This document shows, in pieces, positions 7,219 through 9,069 of a stretch of DNA of 9,069 nt. The stretch comes from Bacteroidota bacterium. Lineage in GTDB: Bacteria; Bacteroidota; Ignavibacteria; Kryptoniales; JAKASW01. Numbering within the stretch: position 1 is the stretch's first letter; the number at the start of each line of letters is the position of its first letter. A program made the position numbers and the translations under genes. Under the pieces are notes generated by a model. That model searched no databases. It was not told the origin of the DNA and worked only from the letters and a program-made list of their open reading frames with translations. The stretch lies in contig JAJYJD010000135.1 of NCBI GenBank assembly GCA_021789755.1, positions 1-9,069 of the forward strand, given 5' to 3'.

Positions 7219-7247
7219 TTGATTCACTGTGTTGCCCGCGCTAAATT
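7219..7247 (+). promoter_or_regulatory. Candidate sigma70-type promoter for the TPP-riboswitch transcript
   Basis: TTGATT at 7219-7224 and TAAATT at 7242-7247 are separated by exactly 17 bases. Each hexamer matches the TTGACA/TATAAT consensus in four of six positions. Transcription would be expected to start about six or seven bases after the -10 element, close to G7253, which is the first base of the riboswitch P1 helix. The agreement of spacing and predicted start with the RNA structure is the main support; the hexamers alone would be weak evidence. No Bacteroidia-type TAnnTTTG promoter was noticed instead. Confidence 0.45.
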
Positions 7248-7252
7248 CAACT

Positions 7253-7344
7253 GTCCGTTAGGGGTGCTATCCCCGACAAAATGGGATGGCTGAGATGAAA
7301 CCCTACGAACCTGATCTGGGTAATGCCAGCGGAGGAAAATGGAC
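7253..7344 (+). promoter_or_regulatory. TPP riboswitch aptamer (THI element)
   Basis: The conserved blocks of the thiamine pyrophosphate aptamer are all present in order. The P2 strand and junction GGGGTGC (7261-7267) are followed by a P3 hairpin in which GCTATCCC (7266-7273) pairs with GGGATGGC (7283-7290). Next come the invariant CTGAGA (7290-7295), the second P2 strand ACCC (7300-7303), and the CTGATCTGG...TAATGCCAGCGG block (from 7311) whose CTGG (7316-7319) and CCAG (7326-7329) form the inner arm. The outer P1 helix closes with GTCCGTT (7253-7259) against AATGGAC (7338-7344), seven pairs including one G-T wobble. In known members, TPP binding clamps the P1 and the two arms together and represses the downstream gene, which fits the switch sequence that follows here. 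The aptamer serves the TonB-dependent receptor gene starting at 7433. Confidence 0.95.
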
Positions 7345-7347
7345 GAC

Positions 7348-7431
7348 GCTTCTCTGAAACCGTTCCTGTTTTCGACTGCCGGATATTTACCGGATCGAAG
7401 CTGAGAACGGTTTATTAGTTTCAGGAGAAGC
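7348..7431 (+). promoter_or_regulatory. Riboswitch expression platform sequestering the ribosome binding site
   Basis: GCTTCTCTGAAAC at 7348-7360 is complementary to GTTTCAGGAGAAGC at 7418-7431, with 13 pairs interrupted by a single bulged G. The latter strand contains the AGGAG ribosome binding site of the receptor gene, which starts at 7433. A second, competing strand GAACGGTTT (7405-7413) pairs perfectly over nine bases with AAACCGTTC (7357-7365), sharing TGAAAC-side bases with the first helix. Between them, TTCGA/TCGAA and CCGG/CCGG can close an inner hairpin around 7372-7399. There is no proper T-run after the hairpin, so control of translation rather than of transcription termination is more likely. 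Inference: TPP binding favours the sequestering fold and switches the receptor off. Confidence 0.75.
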
Positions 7432-7432
7432 A

Positions 7433-9069
7433 ATGAAAATTATGACACTTACATGCGCCGCCTTACTGGCGCTCAAAGGACTTTCATTCGGACAGCAAAC
7501 ATTCACTCTGACGGGGTCAGTTATTGATTCGGCTGATGCATCGCCGATCTCCCAGGCAGTTGTGACACTCATCCCCGGATATGACAGCACGCTCACTGAT
7601 GAAATCGGAGGCTTTGAATTCCGCAACGTTACGCCTGGGGCCTACAGGTTGGAGGTCAAAGCCATAGGTTACGTTACCACCGTTCTCTCCTGCGAAGTTC
7701 CTGGTATCGAACCTACAATAGCGCTTCAACGAAAGACTTTTCATCTTCGACCGATTCTCGTCACTGCTCAGATAGCGCAGGCCAGAAGATCGCCGGTTAC
7801 GTTCAGCAATCTCACCCGAAAGATCATCAAGGACCAATACGTTGCGCAGGACGTCCCGGTGATATTGTCACAACTCCCTTCGATCATACAATATTCGGAA
7901 AACGGCGAAGGGATCGGTTACTCCTACATCACGATGCGCGGCTTTGACCAGCGCAGGATCTCGATAATGATCAACGGAATTCCGCAAAACGATCCTGAGG
8001 ATCACAATGTCTACTGGATCGACGTCCCAGATCTTCAAGCGAGCACTCAAACGATACAGGTACAACGCGGTGCCGGCAATGAGTTCTATGGAGCACCGGC
8101 GATTGGCGGTTCGATAAACCTCGAGACTACAAACCTTGGAAGTGAGCGTCAGCTCAGCTTCTCTTATGGATACGGCTCTACCGGAGAGTCGAATAGCGGA
8201 AGTACTGCGAACAGTCTCTTCGGGACAGGCTTAACCCGCAGGTATGCTGCAACGTTCGGCTCGGGACTGGTTGACGGGAAATATACTTTCTATGCCCATC
8301 TTGCCGACAATATGACGGATGGTTACCGACAGGATTCCTGGGTCAACCTCAACAGCTACTTTGTAAGCGCGACCAGGTACGACGACGACCTCACCACTAC
8401 AGTGAACCTTTACGGCGGGCCCATAGCAGACGGGCTATCTTACCTCGGGCTGCCGAAGTTTGCTGCGCTCGACAGGAATCTCCGAACTGCCAATTGGGAC
8501 GACTGGAACGCGGACAGCAGCTCCGTTAACTATTCACCGAATATGACCAGGTTCATATCTGCAGGCGGCAGAGATACTGTCTATGCAGTTCCGCGAAGGG
8601 CGTCGGAAATAGAAAACTTTTCACAACCCCATTTCGAACTTCTTAACGAGTGGAAGCTTTCTCCATCCCTGACGTTGAACAATTCGTTATTCCTCGTACT
8701 CGGCTCGGGTTTCTATGATTACGACGGTTCGTGGGCAGATACGAACTACTTCAGGATAACTTCTCAATATGGATTTCATCCCTCGGTCAACCCGACCGAC
8801 GCCCTGATTCACGCTTATGAAGATCTGAAGCAGTACGGCTGGATCCCCCGCCTTACCGTAAGGCATAATCGAGGTACACTTGTACTCGGAGCTGAACTTG
8901 ATCAGAACGTGTCGGACCACTGGACCACCATTCGGTGGGCGCAGAATCTGCCGTCAGATTTGCCTTCCGGGTACCGTTACAACCAGTGGAAGGCGCGGAC
9001 CGATGTCGCAGCAGTATATGGACACGAGCTTTACGACCTGACTTCCCGCGCCACGCTGATGCTCGATCT
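7433..9069 (+). CDS. TPP-regulated TonB-dependent outer-membrane receptor, 3' end outside window
   Basis: This is an outer-membrane active transporter driven by TonB; the TPP riboswitch upstream predicts thiamine or a thiamine precursor as substrate. The frame stays open for 545 codons from the ATG at 7433 to the window end. Residues 1-20 (MKIMTLTCAALLALKGLSFG) are a signal peptide. Residues about 22-98 form a carboxypeptidase-regulatory-like domain (TGSVIDSADASPISQAVVTL, DEIGGFEFRNVTPGAYRLEV), typical of Bacteroidota-type receptors. The ILVTAQ segment at 108-113 resembles the TonB-box region. The plug domain covers about 122-235, with ITMRGFDQRRISIMINGIPQ, a DPEDHNVYWIDVPDL segment and QRGAGNEFYGAPAIGGSINL. 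The rest is the start of the beta-barrel, rich in alternating aromatic strands. The AGGAG site nine bases before ATG fixes the start. Family identity is secure; the substrate is inferred from the riboswitch only. No SusD-like partner lies in the window. Confidence 0.9.
   Translation, partial: MKIMTLTCAALLALKGLSFGQQTFTLTGSVIDSADASPISQAVVTLIPGYDSTLTDEIGGFEFRNVTPGAYRLEVKAIGYVTTVLSCEVPGIEPTIALQRKTFHLRPILVTAQIAQARRSPVTFSNLTRKIIKDQYVAQDVPVILSQLPSIIQYSENGEGIGYSYITMRGFDQRRISIMINGIPQNDPEDHNVYWIDVPDLQASTQTIQVQRGAGNEFYGAPAIGGSINLETTNLGSERQLSFSYGYGSTGESNSGSTANSLFGTGLTRRYAATFGSGLVDGKYTFYAHLADNMTDGYRQDSWVNLNSYFVSATRYDDDLTTTVNLYGGPIADGLSYLGLPKFAALDRNLRTANWDDWNADSSSVNYSPNMTRFISAGGRDTVYAVPRRASEIENFSQPHFELLNEWKLSPSLTLNNSLFLVLGSGFYDYDGSWADTNYFRITSQYGFHPSVNPTDALIHAYEDLKQYGWIPRLTVRHNRGTLVLGAELDQNVSDHWTTIRWAQNLPSDLPSGYRYNQWKARTDVAAVYGHELYDLTSRATLMLD

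Noticed and set aside
7053..7244. 63-residue open frame in the spacer
   Set aside because: There is no ribosome binding site, no recognisable protein character, and it overlaps the candidate terminator and the -35/-10 elements of the riboswitch promoter.
7357..7421. Reading the hairpin 7357-7365/7405-7413 as an intrinsic terminator of the riboswitch
   Set aside because: The bases after it (ATTAGTTTCAGG) are not a proper T-run, while the next strand clearly pairs over the ribosome binding site, so translational control is the better reading.

Overview
The window comes from a bacterium with an outer membrane. It carries a TonB-dependent receptor with an N-terminal carboxypeptidase-regulatory-like domain, a MltD-type periplasmic lytic transglycosylase and a very large secreted Asp-box (BNR) propeller protein. 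That mix is typical of the Bacteroidota/Chlorobiota/Ignavibacteriota (FCB) group. A clear Shine-Dalgarno sequence before two genes and a roughly balanced base composition fit an Ignavibacteria-like lineage better than classical Bacteroidia. This placement is inference; there is no rRNA or marker gene in the window to settle it. All supported genes are on the + strand.

Bases 1-3169 hold a tightly packed run of four genes. The 3' half of trpE (cut by the window start) overlaps trpG by an ATGA junction. A LOG/TIGR00730-family nucleotide hydrolase follows after 2 bases, and a lytic transglycosylase with a LysM domain then overlaps it by 17 bases. TrpE and TrpG form anthranilate synthase (chorismate plus glutamine to anthranilate). 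The other two genes have no obvious link to tryptophan, and no trpD/C/F/B/A follows.

Bases 3170-3757 contain a short gap with a GC-rich hairpin, then a small stand-alone DUF123 protein (GIY-YIG nuclease-like). Bases 3792-6992 encode a secreted protein of about 1066 residues with eleven Asp-box motifs, an Ig-like region and a helical C-terminus. It is preceded by a strong ribosome binding site and followed by a clear intrinsic terminator.

Bases 7051-9069 hold the most informative part. After a pyrimidine-rich non-coding stretch there is a plausible sigma70-type promoter and then a complete thiamine pyrophosphate (TPP) riboswitch. The expression platform after it can bury the Shine-Dalgarno sequence in a 13-base-pair helix. 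The gene under its control is a TonB-dependent receptor, truncated by the window end. The arrangement predicts an outer-membrane importer of thiamine or a thiamine precursor, shut off at the level of translation when TPP is plentiful. No mobile element, CRISPR array, tRNA or rRNA was seen, and no wholly new system is evident. The receptor's riboswitch switch region is the part most worth following up.
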